Shown: positions 16,587-25,870, counted from the stretch's first letter. The stretch is DNA of 64,000 nt from VFKU01 sp964620045 (GCA_964620045.1 CAZUJL010000019.1:14446-78445); one strand, 5' to 3'. Notes: a model not told the origin generated them from the letters alone. Numbers and translations: made by a program.

Positions 16587-17135
16587 ATGGCGCCGATGCT
16601 CTACTTCAAAACCAGCCAGTACGTCCCCGGCAAGGGCGACGCCTGGATGTTTTACGAGTGCAACGACGACAGAACCGTCCGGCGTTACATGACCTACATC
16701 CCCTCCACGCGCGAGTTGGACAAGGTCACCAAACCCTTCATCCGCCGCCTGATGAAACCCGAAACACTGATGGAATCCTCGCAGGACGAGTTCCACCAGT
16801 ACTGGCCGCCCGAACCCGGTGAAGTCACCAGCCAGGACGTCATCGCCGACGAGGTGTCGCGCAAAGGTATCAAGGCGCGCAAATACTTCGATCCGAACAT
16901 GACCGTCGGCGACGCCATGGCCGTGCACCCGCGCGTGGCGGAGGTCTTCGCCGCGTTCCAGCTCGGCGGCTGCTCAAGCTGCGGCATCAGCGAAGTCGAA
17001 ACCGTCGCACAGGTCACCATGGGCTACGGCGTCGACATCGACATGCTGCTCGACGTCCTCGAAGAACTCATGGCCGAGGAAGACGCCAAGGCGAAAGAAG
17101 CCGCGCCGGAACCGGCACCAGTCGAACACGACTAA
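16587..17135 (+). CDS. DUF1858-type redox-disulfide domain protein with novel N-terminal region
   Basis: The 182-residue cytoplasmic protein starts at ATG 16587, with GGGGG about 12 bases upstream; GTG 16569 and ATG 16596 are alternatives. Residues about 100-165 match the DUF1858/hybrid-cluster-associated disulfide domain: MTVGDAMAVHPRVAEVFAAF, GGCSSCGISEVETVAQ, YGVDIDMLLDVL. The pair CSSC is in place. Residues 1-95 (YFKTSQYVPGKGDAWMFYEC, then RRYMTYIPSTRELDKV) are unfamiliar and contain an extra Cys. The C-terminus is Glu/Ala/Pro-rich. DUF1858 proteins are linked to nitrosative stress or Fe-S repair in other bacteria, and a role here is inference. The gene stands alone. Confidence 0.78.
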   Translation: MAPMLYFKTSQYVPGKGDAWMFYECNDDRTVRRYMTYIPSTRELDKVTKPFIRRLMKPETLMESSQDEFHQYWPPEPGEVTSQDVIADEVSRKGIKARKYFDPNMTVGDAMAVHPRVAEVFAAFQLGGCSSCGISEVETVAQVTMGYGVDIDMLLDVLEELMAEEDAKAKEAAPEPAPVEHD

Positions 17136-17197
17136 TTTCATACGGTCTGTGACTACGTTCATCTTGACCTACGTTTAAACTCCGACCCCTCCCCGTT

Positions 17198-17230
17198 GTC
17201 ATTGCGAGCGAATGCGAAGCAATCTCTGCC
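17198..17230. repeat. REP-like repeat (GTCATTGCGAGCGAA...GCAATCTC type)
   Basis: The sequence GTCATTGCGAGCGAATGCGAAGCAATCTC belongs to a repeat type seen in intergenic regions of many bacterial genomes. A second, slightly different pair of copies is at 37407-37508. It lies upstream of the sugar ABC ATPase gene. Confidence 0.6.
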
Positions 17231-17305
17231 AGCGATCAAAACACGCTGGAGACTTCGATCGCTACGATCCCCGCGTCAGGCACCTTCCGTGATAAGCTCT
17301 GCGCC

Positions 17306-18814
17306 ATGTCTGCCCCACTCCTCGAACTAACCGGCATTGCCAAGCGCTACCCCGGCGTCACCGCGCTGGACGGCGTCGATTTCTCCCTCCTCCCCGGCGA
17401 AGTCCACTGCCTCTGCGGCGAGAACGGCGCCGGCAAATCGACCCTGATGAAAATCCTCGCGGGCGGGCAGCGGCCCGACGCCGGCGAAATCCGCCTGAAC
17501 GGCGAGGTCTTGCGCCTGCGTTCGCCGCAGCACGCGCAGCAGTGCGGCATCGGCATGATTTATCAGGAGTTCAACCTCGCCCCCGCGCTCAGCGTCGCCG
17601 AGAACATCTTTCTCGGCCGCGCGCCGCGCCGCAAGGGCCTGCCGTTGATCGATTGGCACGCGCTTGAAGCCAACGCCGCCGCGCTGCTCGCGCGCATCGG
17701 CATCAAGCTGGACCCACGCAAGACCGTGCGCGAATGCAGCGTCGCCGAGCAGCAGATGGTCGAAATCGCGAAGGCCCTCGCGCTGAACGCGCGCGTGCTG
17801 ATCATGGATGAGCCCTCCGCCACGCTCACCGACGCCGAACTCACCGCGCTGTTCGCGCTCATCCGCGATCTGCGCGCGCAGGGCCTCGGCATCGTGTACA
17901 TCTCGCACCGGCTCGACGAAATCTTCGCGATCGGCAACCGCGTCACCGTGCTGCGCGACGGAAAGCACATCAATACGAAGCCGATCGGCGAAGTAAGCCG
18001 TGATTCGCTCATCCACATGATGGTCGGCCGCGAACTCAAGGACGAGTTCCCAAAAGTCGAGGCCCCGCGCGGCGCGGAACTGCTCCGCGTCGAAGGCCTC
18101 ACGCGGAACGGCGTCTTCGAGGACATCTCCTTCGCGCTGCGCGCCGGCGAGATCGTCGGCCTCACGGGCCTCGTCGGCTCCGGACGCACGGAAGTCGCCC
18201 GCGCAATCTTCGGCGCGGACGCCATCCATCGCGGCCGCATCTGCTTGGACGGCCAGGAAATCAAAGTAGCCTCCCCGCGCGACGCCATCGCCCACGGCAT
18301 CGGCCTGCTCACCGAGGACCGCAAGCAGCAGGGCCTTGTGCTCGGCATGTCCGTGCGCGAGAACACCACGCTGGCCAACCTGCGCGCCGTCCCTGGCGGG
18401 TGGCGCATCCGCGCGCGCGACGAACGCCGCATCGCCGAGGACTACGCGCGCGACCTGCGCACGAAAACGCCAAGCGTCGAGCAGGCCGCCGTGCACCTCA
18501 GCGGCGGCAACCAGCAGAAAGTCGTGCTCGCGAAATGGCTCTTCACGCAAAGCCGCGTGCTCATTTTCGACGAACCCACGCGCGGCATCGACGTCGGCGC
18601 GAAAGTCAGCATCTACGAACTGATGAACACCCTCGTCGCGCGCGGCGCCGCCATCCTCATGATCTCCTCCGAACTCCCCGAAGTCCTCGGCCTCTGCGAC
18701 CGCGTCCTCGTCATGCACGAAGGCCGCCTCGCCGGCGAACTCCCCCGCGCCACCGCCACCCAGGAAAAAATCATGCACCTCGCGACGGGGCAGCCCCCCT
18801 CGGTCGGCAATTAA
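17306..18814 (+). CDS. Ribose-type sugar ABC transporter, ATP-binding protein (tandem)
   Basis: The 502-residue tandem ATPase is of the RbsA/MglA/XylG family. The N-terminal cassette has GENGAGKST, Q-loop MIYQEF, Walker B LIMDEPSA and switch His in YISHRL. The C-terminal cassette has the degenerate Walker A GLVGSGRTEV, the signature LSGGNQQKV and LIFDEPTRGIDVGAK, which is typical of the family. It energises import of a pentose, hexose or related polyol. Its cognate permease and binding protein are the next genes but lie on the opposite strand (19930-20916 and 18944-19933), so the transporter is encoded as two convergent units rather than the usual single operon. The substrate cannot be told from sequence. 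Confidence 0.93.
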   Translation: MSAPLLELTGIAKRYPGVTALDGVDFSLLPGEVHCLCGENGAGKSTLMKILAGGQRPDAGEIRLNGEVLRLRSPQHAQQCGIGMIYQEFNLAPALSVAENIFLGRAPRRKGLPLIDWHALEANAAALLARIGIKLDPRKTVRECSVAEQQMVEIAKALALNARVLIMDEPSATLTDAELTALFALIRDLRAQGLGIVYISHRLDEIFAIGNRVTVLRDGKHINTKPIGEVSRDSLIHMMVGRELKDEFPKVEAPRGAELLRVEGLTRNGVFEDISFALRAGEIVGLTGLVGSGRTEVARAIFGADAIHRGRICLDGQEIKVASPRDAIAHGIGLLTEDRKQQGLVLGMSVRENTTLANLRAVPGGWRIRARDERRIAEDYARDLRTKTPSVEQAAVHLSGGNQQKVVLAKWLFTQSRVLIFDEPTRGIDVGAKVSIYELMNTLVARGAAILMISSELPEVLGLCDRVLVMHEGRLAGELPRATATQEKIMHLATGQPPSVGN

Positions 18815-18828
18815 GTCATTGCAAAAAA

Positions 18829-18888
18829 TCGACAGGATTTACACGATTTACAAGATAAAAATCCTGTTAATCGTGTAAACCCTGTCGA
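18829..18888. repeat. Long near-perfect inverted repeat between convergent transporter genes
   Basis: TCGACAGGATTTACACGATT and its imperfect complement AATCGTGTAAACCCTGTCGA form a stem of about 28 bp with an A-rich loop near 18857-18860. It probably acts as a bidirectional terminator for the convergent ATPase and binding-protein genes. It is followed at 18900-18934 by CTGTGTACTCCGTGTCCTC, another stretch of a kind often repeated in bacterial genomes. Confidence 0.75.
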
Positions 18889-18943
18889 ATTCCTGCAGTT
18901 CTCTGTGTACTCCGTGTCCTCTGTGGTGAGACCTTTTCAGTTC

Positions 18944-19933
18944 TCACTTCGGATTGATCAACTGCTGCACTTCCGGCGTGTTCAGGTTTTCCTTCGTAAT
19001 GATCGTCACGCCCGTATCAATCCGCTTCTCGACCGGACGTTTCTCAATCGCGTCCACCGCCGCCTTCACGCCGTCGTAGCCCATCTTGAACGGGTTCTGC
19101 ACGATGAGCGCCTGAATCGTGCCGCGCTCGAGTCCCGCGATCTCTTCGCCGGACGCATCGAAGCCGACAATTTTGATCTGTCCCGATTTGTTCGCCGCCG
19201 CAATCGCCTGCGCCGCGCCGACCGCACCCGGCTCGCTCTCGGCGAAAATGCCCGCGAGGTTCGGGTGCGCCGTCATCATGTCCTCGGTCACCGACATCGC
19301 CTTGGCGGCGTCGCTCTCGCAATGCAGCACGGACACGATCTTCATGTCGGGATATTTCGCCGCGCCTTCCTTGAAACCCTGCTCGCGCATCTCGCTCGTC
19401 GCCGCGCCGGGCACAATCGGAATAATGCCGACCTCGCCCTTGCCGCCGATCAGCTCCGCCAATTTGTCCGCCGCCATCCGCGCCGCCGCCACGTTGTCCG
19501 TCGCCACAAAGCTCAGCGGCCGGTCCGATTTCACGCCCGAGTCAAACGTAATCACGGGAATCCCCGCATCCATCGCCTGATTCACGACGTCAATCAGCGC
19601 GTTCTCGTCGCACGCCGCCATCACGATCGCGTCCACCTTGCGGCTGATCATGTCCTGCACGATGTTGATCTGCTTGGCGATCTCGGTTTCCTTGTCCGGG
19701 CCGTTCCAGATGATCTCGGCGTTCATGTCCTTGCCCGCCGCATCGGCGCCCGCGCGCACCGTGAGCCAGAACTGGTGCCCCACGCCCTTCGGCAACACGG
19801 CGATCGTGTATTTCTTGCCGCCGGAATCCCCGCCCGCCGCGCCGTCCGGCGACTTCTCGCCGCCGCACCCGGCCAGCGCGATACCCGCCAAGCCCACCGC
19901 CAACAAGAATCTGCGTGTCATCATCGTCGTCAT
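18944..19933 (-). CDS. Sugar ABC transporter substrate-binding lipoprotein
   Basis: The 329-residue product of the periplasmic-binding-protein type I (ribose/galactose) family has a lipoprotein signal with lipobox LAGC (Cys23). The mature part has YTIAVLPKGVGHQFW, GPDKETEIAKQINIVQDMIS, VDAIVMAACDENALIDVV, AGIPVITFDSGV, and IVGFDASGEEIAGLERG. It binds a sugar or polyol at the outer face of the inner membrane. The first ATG (19931-19933) overlaps the permease stop by 4 bp; ATGs at 19924 and 19921 are better spaced from AGAAGG and may be the true start. It pairs with the permease upstream and with the ATPase on the opposite strand. Confidence 0.92.
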   Translation of the reverse strand: MTTMMTRRFLLAVGLAGIALAGCGGEKSPDGAAGGDSGGKKYTIAVLPKGVGHQFWLTVRAGADAAGKDMNAEIIWNGPDKETEIAKQINIVQDMISRKVDAIVMAACDENALIDVVNQAMDAGIPVITFDSGVKSDRPLSFVATDNVAAARMAADKLAELIGGKGEVGIIPIVPGAATSEMREQGFKEGAAKYPDMKIVSVLHCESDAAKAMSVTEDMMTAHPNLAGIFAESEPGAVGAAQAIAAANKSGQIKIVGFDASGEEIAGLERGTIQALIVQNPFKMGYDGVKAAVDAIEKRPVEKRIDTGVTIITKENLNTPEVQQLINPK

Positions 19934-20916
19934 CCTTCTTTCAGCAAGCCCGCCTTGCGTTTGCGGAAGTTATCGTAAAATACCAGCGCCACGATCAGCG
20001 ATCCAACGAGCACGCGCTGCCAGTGCACGCTGATGTCGTTCAAATTACAAAAGTTCACCAGCACGTTCATGATCAGCGCGCCCGCCACCACGCCCAGCGC
20101 GCCACCCTCGCCACCCACCAGACTCACCCCACCAATCACGCACGCCGCGATCGCGTCGAACTCATACCCATTCGCGCCGGCCGGGTCCGCGATGCTCGTG
20201 CGCGCCGCCAGCATGATCCCGCTCACCGCCGCGAGTAGTCCACAAATCGCGTACGCCTGCACGCGCACCTTGTCCACGGGAATGCCGGACAACCGCGCAC
20301 CGACCAGATTTCCGCCGGTCGCATACAGCGCACGGCCGAAGCGCGTGTAGTTCAGCACCACGGCGCACACAATCGCGATCGCCAGCGCGATTGAAATGGG
20401 AATCCACGCCGTGCCGTAATCGCCAATCTTCTGGCTGCCGCCCAGCCAACGAAAACTCTGTGGCAAGCCGAACACCGACACGGACCCGGCCAGCAGCATC
20501 GCCGCGCCGCGCGCGACCATCAGCATGCCGAAGGTGACGATAAACGGCTGAATACGCCCGCGCGTGATCAGCAGGCCGTTGATCAGCCCGCAGGCCGCAC
20601 CGGTCACGCAGCCCGCCAGCACCGCCAGCGGCACGGGCCACGAGTACTCCGTCATCAACAGGCCGGACACCACGGCCGACAGCGCCGCGACGCTGCCGAC
20701 GGAGAGATCAATCCCCGCCGTCAGGATCACGAGGATTTGCCCGACGGCCATGATCGCGACGACACACGTGCGCAGTCCGACCTGCGTCAGGTTTCCGCGC
20801 CCGCGAAACTCCGGCGAGATCATCGCCAAAACAATGCACAGCCCCGCGAATATTAATAGCGGCGAGTGCCGCGCCAGCCGCCGTCCCCACTCGTGTCGTT
20901 GTCCGCCGTCCGCCAT
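19930..20916 (-). CDS. Ribose-type sugar ABC transporter permease
   Basis: The 328-residue RbsC-family permease has multiple membrane helices. Conserved stretches are AVGQILVILTAGIDLSVGSV, ACGLINGLLITRGRIQPFIV, TRFGRALYATGGNLVGARLS, and AIAACVIGGVSLVGGEGGAL. The last carries the EAA-like coupling region of this class. It lies directly upstream of the binding-protein gene (4-bp overlap) and 8 bp downstream of the phosphatase gene. This arrangement suggests a phosphatase-permease-binding-protein transcript, with the ATPase made from the facing operon. Confidence 0.93.
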   Translation of the reverse strand: MADGGQRHEWGRRLARHSPLLIFAGLCIVLAMISPEFRGRGNLTQVGLRTCVVAIMAVGQILVILTAGIDLSVGSVAALSAVVSGLLMTEYSWPVPLAVLAGCVTGAACGLINGLLITRGRIQPFIVTFGMLMVARGAAMLLAGSVSVFGLPQSFRWLGGSQKIGDYGTAWIPISIALAIAIVCAVVLNYTRFGRALYATGGNLVGARLSGIPVDKVRVQAYAICGLLAAVSGIMLAARTSIADPAGANGYEFDAIAACVIGGVSLVGGEGGALGVVAGALIMNVLVNFCNLNDISVHWQRVLVGSLIVALVFYDNFRKRKAGLLKEG

Positions 20917-20924
20917 CTGTGCGC

Positions 20925-22715
20925 TTACTTCTCGATTACGAACGTGTCGCGCAACGTGCCCGTGACGTCATACGCGCCATATTCGAGCCGGTTGCCATTG
21001 ATGCGAATATCCAGCACCTGATACGTCGCGACATTGGTCATGCCAAATTCTGTGTAGTCGAACTGCCCCTGCTCATAGAACTTGGTGCCCGACACAGCAA
21101 CGATGTAAATCGTACCCTCGGCCGGCGAACCGACCTTCTGCTCCGCCTTCATCGGATACGTGCGCAGATACGCGTGGTCGTGCCCCTGCAACGCCAGATC
21201 CACGTGGTATTTGTCGAACAACGCGCCCCAGATCTGCCGCACGGACTTGTTGTCGCGGTTCGCGCCCGAGGAATACGCCGGATGGTGATACACGACAATC
21301 TTCCAAGTCGCGTCCGTGTCGACAAGCTGTTTCTCCAGCCACTCCGCCTGTGTGTTCGGCGGCCGATTCGAATCCAGCATCACGAACAGCGCGTTGCCAT
21401 ACCGCAGCGTGTAATTCAGTTCGCCGAGGGGGCTTTCCTCCGGCAGCGCAAACTGTTGCAAGTACAACTCCGGCGATCCGCCCTGATATTCATGGTTCCC
21501 CGGCACCGGCACGACCTGCTTCCGGTCCCAAATGCCCTCGGCATTGTGGAACAGCGAATCCCAGTCATCGCGTTCCGCGCCGCGATTCACGAGATCCCCC
21601 GCCATGATGTAAAACGCGGTGTCGGGTTTCGCTTCGATCGATTTTCGAATCAGCGTGCCCCAGGTGTCCAATCCGTTCTGAGCATCGCCCATGTAAATGA
21701 AATTGAACGGCACCGGCCCCTCCGGCACCGTGCGGAATTCTGCCGCTGCACGCCACGCGCCGTTACCGTCGCCGACGGCATAGACATACTCCGCGCCGGC
21801 TTCGAGGCCCGCAATCGTCGCCGTGTGCCAGTGGATGACCGGATCATTCAGCAAGGTGTTTTGAGTGATCGTCGAGGTCGTTGCGGTCACTTTCGTCGCG
21901 GTCGCCGGGTCAAACGCGCCGCTGCCCTTCTTCGCATACGCCACCACGCCGCCCGCGGTCGCCATACTCGTGCGCCACTGGATCGTCTGTGTTGTATGCG
22001 GATCGCCGCTCCACGTCAGCACCACATGATCCGGCGCCGGCGAACTCGGCCATTCGGTCGTGCGGAACACGCCCGCCAACAACGCATCGCGCCTCCGGTC
22101 ATACAGCCCGCGCACCAGCAACGCGCCCGTCAATTCCTTCGGCACGTCCTGCAGCGCTTCGTCGTCGGAATCGGCCCACGGCGTCGCGCCCGGCTGAAAC
22201 ACGGACACTGTATGAAGCCCAGGATAAATGTCGCTGATTTCGAGATTGCGCGCATCGCGATTCTTTTTCGCGCGCACGGCCACGAAGTAATGCAGGCCGC
22301 CGCCCGTCAGCGAATTCACGCCAAGCCCAATCTCACCGGCGTCGAACTCCTTTTCCCATACATCGAAATCCCGCCCTACCACCTTCACAATCGATTCCGT
22401 CTTCTCGAACGCACGATCGTTCAGCCAGAATGGCTCATCGCCCATCCGCACATCGCGAACCACCGACACGATCACCGGAACGTTTACCTTGAAAACGAGG
22501 TAGTCCTCGCCCAGAATCCGCCGCTCTTCCGGCGTCAAAAAGTTATACGCGTCCGCGGCGGTGAGACTTTTCGCCTTGTCCTGATCCAGAGTCTCGCGCA
22601 TCCGCGCAATGATCCCGGCGACCGTGTCGTGAATAGAGGCGTGCTGGCCGACGTGCGCCCATACGGGCAGCGTCAGCGCTAGCGCCAGACAGAGCAGTCC
22701 CGATCGTTTGTTCAT
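20925..22715 (-). CDS. Secreted purple-acid-phosphatase-like metallophosphoesterase
   Basis: The 596-residue product (ATG 22713-22715) has a signal peptide ending PVWA. Residues about 20-210 form an unassigned N-terminal region (HDTVAGIIARMRETLDQDKA). A fibronectin-III-like purple-acid-phosphatase N-domain follows (DHVVLTWSGDPHTTQTIQWR). The dimetal phosphoesterase core has YMGDAQ, MAGDLVNRG, PVPGNHEY, VVYHHPAYSS and LQGHDHAYLRT, which supply the expected metal ligands. It probably releases phosphate from organic phosphates in the periplasm. It is the upstream neighbour of the sugar permease, so it may dephosphorylate a sugar phosphate before uptake; this is inference from position only. Confidence 0.9.
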   Translation of the reverse strand: MNKRSGLLCLALALTLPVWAHVGQHASIHDTVAGIIARMRETLDQDKAKSLTAADAYNFLTPEERRILGEDYLVFKVNVPVIVSVVRDVRMGDEPFWLNDRAFEKTESIVKVVGRDFDVWEKEFDAGEIGLGVNSLTGGGLHYFVAVRAKKNRDARNLEISDIYPGLHTVSVFQPGATPWADSDDEALQDVPKELTGALLVRGLYDRRRDALLAGVFRTTEWPSSPAPDHVVLTWSGDPHTTQTIQWRTSMATAGGVVAYAKKGSGAFDPATATKVTATTSTITQNTLLNDPVIHWHTATIAGLEAGAEYVYAVGDGNGAWRAAAEFRTVPEGPVPFNFIYMGDAQNGLDTWGTLIRKSIEAKPDTAFYIMAGDLVNRGAERDDWDSLFHNAEGIWDRKQVVPVPGNHEYQGGSPELYLQQFALPEESPLGELNYTLRYGNALFVMLDSNRPPNTQAEWLEKQLVDTDATWKIVVYHHPAYSSGANRDNKSVRQIWGALFDKYHVDLALQGHDHAYLRTYPMKAEQKVGSPAEGTIYIVAVSGTKFYEQGQFDYTEFGMTNVATYQVLDIRINGNRLEYGAYDVTGTLRDTFVIEK

Positions 22716-22794
22716 GGTTTGGTCACTCCGACCGGTCGAGAGTACCGAAATACGCAACCCTAAGGCCAACTCGGCAACACTAGATATAGAGCAC

Positions 22795-24354
22795 TCAGTT
22801 AGAGAGGAGATATCCCGACGCCAACTCCCGGAACGCCATCACCTGCGCCGATTCCCAGGTCGCATCGCGCCCGAGTTCTCGCGCCAGAATCGACGCCGCC
22901 GCCGGCGCCATATCCATCGCCGCGCGCGCATCCAGAAAAAGGCACCGCGTCCGGCGCGCCAGCGCATCTTCCACGGTCCGCGCCATCTCCGTGCGTGCCG
23001 CCCACGCGATCTGCGCGCCAGTCATCGGCAAGTCTGCGTGCAAGGGCTGCGCGAGCGAAGGATCGGCCTGTTCGATATCCCGTACTGCGCGCGCGTCGCT
23101 GCCGTACCCGCGCAAGCGACCGTCCGCCTCCCCGCCCACCGAAGCGTGCAGCTTCAGCGCCTGCGTCGTGCACGGCCGCGCATCGAGACTGCCGATCTGC
23201 GCCGCGCGGTTGATCACGTCCTCGGCCATCTTGCGATACGTGGTCCACTTGCCACCCGTGATCGTCACCAGGCCGGCATCGGACACCAGAATCGTGTGAT
23301 CGCGCGAAATCGCGGAACTCTTCGCCGCGCCCTGCGGTTTCACCAACGGGCGCAGCCCGGCGAACACCGCCTTCACATCGCTGCGCTGCGGCGCGGGATC
23401 GAGATACTTCGCCGCGTGCTTGAGCATGAAGTCGATTTCTTCCGGCAAGGCCCGCGGTTCGAGTGAAGCATTCGGCACTTCTTCGTCGGTTGTACCCACC
23501 AGAAGCCGGCCCAGCCATGGAATCGCGAACATCACGCGGCCATCGTCCGTCTTCGGCACCATCAGCGCCGTGTGTCCCGGCAGGAATTTTTTGTCGAACA
23601 CAAGATGCGCGCCCTGCGCCGCCAACACCATCGGCGGGGCCTGCGGCTCGTCCATATGCCGCACAGTGTCCGTGAATACTCCCGTCGCATTGATCACCAC
23701 CTGCGCGCGAATGTCGAACTCCGCGCCAGACTCCTCATCGCGCACGCGCGCGCCCTGCACGCGACCGTTGTCTTTCAATAGCGTCGTCGCGCGCACATAG
23801 TTCGCCACCGCCGCGCCGTGATCGGCCGCCGTCTGCGCCAGCACCAGCGCCAGCCGCGCATCGTCGAACTGGCCATCGTGGTACAGCACGCCGCCACGCA
23901 GTCCAGCCTTGCGCAGCGTCGGAATATGTCCCAGCGCCTCCGTGCGGTTCAGATTTTCCGCCGGCGCGATGCCGTAGCGCCCGGCCATGACGCCGTATAC
24001 GCGCATGCCGAACCCGTAATACGGTTTCTGCCACGCCTTGTACGCGGGGATCAGGAATTCCAGATCGTGCGCGAGGTGCGGTGCGTTTCGCAGAATGCGT
24101 CCGCGCTCGCGCAACGCGTCGAGCACGAGACCCACGTTTCCCTGCTCAAGATAACGCACGCCCCCGTGCACCAGTTTCGTCGCGCGGCTCGAGGTCGCCT
24201 TGGCGAAGTCGTGCTGTTCGATCAGCGCCGTGCGATAGCCGCGGCTCGCGGCATCCACCGCCGCGCCCAGCCCCGTCGCGCCGCCCCCAATGATCAACGC
24301 GTCCCACGGGCCCGCATCGCCCCGCAGCCGCGCGATCATTTCATCCCGGTTCAT
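22795..24354 (-). CDS. glpD: Aerobic glycerol-3-phosphate dehydrogenase
   Basis: This FAD-dependent enzyme oxidises sn-glycerol 3-phosphate to dihydroxyacetone phosphate and feeds electrons to quinones at the inner membrane. The 519-residue length is normal. The FAD-binding motif is IIGGGATGLGAAVDAASRGY, followed by EQHDFAKATSSRATKLVHGG and the characteristic HGGVRYLEQGN. FAIPWLGRLLVGTTDEE and ITGGKWTTYRKMAEDV are conserved. ATG 24352-24354 is preferred over the ATG two codons earlier because GAGGGG is better spaced. The adjacent cardiolipin synthase gene is divergent, so both touch glycerophospholipid metabolism. Confidence 0.95.
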   Translation of the reverse strand: MNRDEMIARLRGDAGPWDALIIGGGATGLGAAVDAASRGYRTALIEQHDFAKATSSRATKLVHGGVRYLEQGNVGLVLDALRERGRILRNAPHLAHDLEFLIPAYKAWQKPYYGFGMRVYGVMAGRYGIAPAENLNRTEALGHIPTLRKAGLRGGVLYHDGQFDDARLALVLAQTAADHGAAVANYVRATTLLKDNGRVQGARVRDEESGAEFDIRAQVVINATGVFTDTVRHMDEPQAPPMVLAAQGAHLVFDKKFLPGHTALMVPKTDDGRVMFAIPWLGRLLVGTTDEEVPNASLEPRALPEEIDFMLKHAAKYLDPAPQRSDVKAVFAGLRPLVKPQGAAKSSAISRDHTILVSDAGLVTITGGKWTTYRKMAEDVINRAAQIGSLDARPCTTQALKLHASVGGEADGRLRGYGSDARAVRDIEQADPSLAQPLHADLPMTGAQIAWAARTEMARTVEDALARRTRCLFLDARAAMDMAPAAASILARELGRDATWESAQVMAFRELASGYLLSN

Positions 24355-24457
24355 CCACATTCCCCTCGGCGTTCGCGCGCTATCTTACTCGTCCGTATTC
24401 CCGAAGCGTAGTCGGCGCGCATTCGCCCCGGCCCCGTCCTCCACGCTATCCTGAAGC

Positions 24458-25870
24458 ATGCGCTTTGAGGGCACCCTGGCATATCTCATCGAAGCCCACC
24501 TGCTCACGATGCTGGTGTCCATCCTCGGCATCACGCTCGTGCTGCGCGTACTCGGCAAGGAACACCGGCCCTCGGCCTCCTTCGCGTGGATACTCGCAAT
24601 CCTGCTGATCCCCTACCTCGGCATCCCGGGGTATCTCGTCTTCGGCGGACGCAAACTCCGCTCGCTGGTCGAGCGCAAGCAACGCCTGCACATCCGCCCG
24701 ACCAGCAGCCCCGTGCGGCTACAGGATTTCGACAACCCGGCCGAAAACGTGCTCACCAGCAACGGCGTGCGGCTGCCGTCGCGCGCGAACAGGCTGCATT
24801 TCGTCGCCAGCGGCGAAGTGGCATACCAGCGGCTCATGGACCTCATCAATGAAGCGACCTCGTCGATTTATATCGAGACCTACATCATCAAACGTGACAT
24901 CGTGGGGCGGCAACTCATCGACGTGTTGGCAAAAAAAGCCGCACAGGGTCTTGATGTCCGCCTGCTGCTCGACAGTTACGGCTGCCTCACGATCACGCGA
25001 AAATTCGTTGAACCCCTCACCAAGGCCGGTGGGCGCGTCGAGTGGTTCTTGCCGCTGTTACCGATCCGGCGGGAGTGGTCGCTGAACCTGCGCAATCACC
25101 GCAAGATCATCGTTATCGACGGCTGCAAGGCCACGATCGGCGGCATGAACTTTGGTCTCGAATACATGGGCCCCACCCCCTCGCCCGATCGCTGGATCGA
25201 TTCGAAGTTCGAAGTGGAAGGCCCGGCCGTCAAGGACATCCTCGAAATCTTTTGCAGCGATTGGAACTTCGCCTCGCGGCAATCGCTCGATACGTCGTGT
25301 GCCGCCGCTGCGTTGGCCTTGCCCGACGGACCCGACATCGTGCAGATCGTCGGCAGCGGCCCCGATGTCGCCGGCGATACGCTATACGAGGCGCTCCTTG
25401 CCTCCATCCACGCCGCACGCGAGCGCGTCTGGATGGTGACGCCGTACTTTTCGCCGGGCGAGGAGCTCTTCCGCGCGCTGCTGATACAGGCGCGCATCGG
25501 GCGCGACGTGCGGCTCGTAATGCCCGAAAAATCGAACCACCCGGTCACCGATCTCGTCCGCGCGCCGTACCTGCGCGAGCTGGTCGCCGCCGGCGGCAAG
25601 GTCATGCTGCGGCAGGGCCGCATGATCCACGCGAAAAGCATGGTCTTCGACGATCACACCGCCGTCGTCGGCTCGACCAACTTCGATCTGCGCAGCTTAT
25701 ATCTCAATTTTGAAGTCGCGCTGTTTTCATATAGCCGCGATCGCGTCGACGAAATCGCGGACTGGATCGACGAAATCGCGCGCGACGCCCATGAACTAAA
25801 AGGCGCCGAGCCCCGGGGAGCCCAGCGCCTGATCGAGCAATTGGCGGTATTGGTCTCGCCATTGCTCTAA
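24458..25870 (+). CDS. cls: Cardiolipin synthase (phospholipase D family)
   Basis: This inner-membrane enzyme condenses two phosphatidylglycerol molecules, or similar, into cardiolipin. The 470-residue product has two N-terminal membrane helices (LLTMLVSILGITLVLRVLG and WILAILLIPYLGIPGYLVFG) and then two PLD domains. The first HKD motif is NHRKIIVIDG and the second is IHAKSMVFDDHTAVVGSTNF. YIETYIIKRDIVG and TPYFSPGEELF are family-typical. It starts at ATG 24458 and is divergent from glpD. It is monocistronic; no terminator is obvious in the short gap to the next, convergent gene. Confidence 0.94.
   Translation: MRFEGTLAYLIEAHLLTMLVSILGITLVLRVLGKEHRPSASFAWILAILLIPYLGIPGYLVFGGRKLRSLVERKQRLHIRPTSSPVRLQDFDNPAENVLTSNGVRLPSRANRLHFVASGEVAYQRLMDLINEATSSIYIETYIIKRDIVGRQLIDVLAKKAAQGLDVRLLLDSYGCLTITRKFVEPLTKAGGRVEWFLPLLPIRREWSLNLRNHRKIIVIDGCKATIGGMNFGLEYMGPTPSPDRWIDSKFEVEGPAVKDILEIFCSDWNFASRQSLDTSCAAAALALPDGPDIVQIVGSGPDVAGDTLYEALLASIHAARERVWMVTPYFSPGEELFRALLIQARIGRDVRLVMPEKSNHPVTDLVRAPYLRELVAAGGKVMLRQGRMIHAKSMVFDDHTAVVGSTNFDLRSLYLNFEVALFSYSRDRVDEIADWIDEIARDAHELKGAEPRGAQRLIEQLAVLVSPLL

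Noticed and set aside
17327..18778. Long minus-strand open frame (483 codons) opposite the sugar ATPase gene
   Set aside because: The plus strand has full ABC-ATPase motifs, while the minus-strand product shows low-complexity Ala/Asp-rich sequence typical of a GC-rich shadow frame.
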